From Tetradesmus obliquus (lineage: Eukaryota > Chlorophyta > Chlorophyceae > Sphaeropleales > Scenedesmaceae): a stretch of DNA of 64,000 nt. The first letter of the stretch is position 1. The number at the start of each line of letters is the position of its first letter. Under the pieces are notes generated by a model. The model was not told where the DNA came from and did no database searches. It was given only the letters and a program-made list of their open reading frames with translations. The stretch spans positions 248,001-312,000 of the forward strand of contig CP126199.1 in the NCBI GenBank assembly GCA_030272155.1, read 5' to 3'. The position numbers were made by a program, and so were the translations under genes. Positions 63,701 through 64,000 of this stretch are shown here, in pieces.

Positions 63701-64000
63701 ACAGGCAGTTTGAGTTCTGTTACTTGTCAGGGCAGAGGTTTAACGATGACTGAGTGATCAGCTACTAGAGTAAGTTTAAAATTTACATAGTATTTTCTTG
63801 AAGTCAAGTAATAGCAGCTGCACGCTGCCGGCAGTGCACTGAGGCGATCTACTTCACTTGTTCAATCAAGTCCACTCTGCGATCATCAACGTTCTTGCAG
63901 TAGCTTTATCATTAAACTCAACTTGATTTCTGTTGTTTGGTCAGTGAACAGGAGGCCAACGTCACTGTCGGGGGCCAAGGGTGTCCATGGGTGACCACCT
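60726..64000. other. Terminal region: coding remnants only, no firm gene
   Basis: Possible minus-strand exon pieces: ~63010-63110 (LPVDPSKFAALQVYDNCAA), 62541-62726 (GFKEGGIFQDPAIEH), and 62068-62256 (SSKAVITLLGQRNQNGPAAYEE). They read like real protein but I could not join them in phase. A plus-strand ATG at 61555 starts a short SAP-like helix pair (TVAELQGELRARGCTPQ). 61320-61500 is rich in gtggatg/gtccac words. This may be a decayed gene or transposon. A 243-codon plus frame (63022-63753) has no known domain. Confidence 0.3.

Noticed and set aside
63022..63753. 243-codon plus frame
   Set aside because: Contains a poly-Ala run from a triplet array and overlaps better-looking minus-strand fragments. 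Not supported as a gene.

Overview
ORGANISM. The window looks like nuclear DNA of a chlorophycean green alga. Support: many short exons with GT-AG introns; 3' splice sites that almost always read TGCAG or CTGCAG; the algal poly(A) signal TGTAA after several stop codons; moderately high GC; very many CAG/CTG triplet arrays; and plant-type genes (chloroplast UreH/NicO-like carrier, plant-type leukotriene-A4-hydrolase aminopeptidase, MOS2/GPKOW, RPL17, NPK1-like MAPKKK). A scenedesmacean relative is my guess; the sequence does not name the genus. There is no operon, CRISPR, rRNA or tRNA gene that I can support. LAYOUT. 1-3253 (+) MAPKKK, 5' end outside the window; 5428-8138 (+) plastid metal carrier; 9445-11253 (+) secreted CMP/dCMP-type deaminase; 12499-16530 (+) 8-oxoguanine-deaminase-like amidohydrolase; 17114-21498 (-) GPKOW/MOS2 splicing factor; 21.5-25.6 kb no convincing gene, probably a long 3' UTR; 25624-27329 (-) small four-helix membrane protein with a Cys-rich loop; 27800-31157 (+) ERGIC3/Erv46; 31912-40142 (-) M1 aminopeptidase with an organelle-type presequence; 40407-42978 (+) RPL17; 43813-46228 (+) ubiquitin-like plus RING-like protein; 47184-52994 (+) large secreted Cys-rich/propeller-like protein; 56150-60725 (-) unrecognised multi-pass membrane protein with a hAT-type MITE in one intron; 60.7-64 kb weak coding remnants only. 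Most genes were rebuilt exon by exon, and the reading phase closes in every complete model. GENE RELATIONS. Genes are independent nuclear units. Divergent pairs share short spacers (27330-27799; 40143-40406). Convergent pairs end close together (16530/17114). WHAT STANDS OUT. (1) In at least seven genes, introns or UTRs carry degenerate extra copies of the end of the neighbouring exon together with its splice site, as if introns grew by tandem duplications that span exon-intron borders. The best case is a 107-bp unit present five times, beginning with the authentic donor that splits the HExxH zinc motif of the M1 aminopeptidase. (2) About 15 acceptors have a sense-strand CTG array where a polypyrimidine tract is expected, up to (CTG)26. 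(3) A complete 527-bp hAT-like MITE with a perfect 8-bp target duplication. (4) A perfect 44-bp inverted repeat in an intron.
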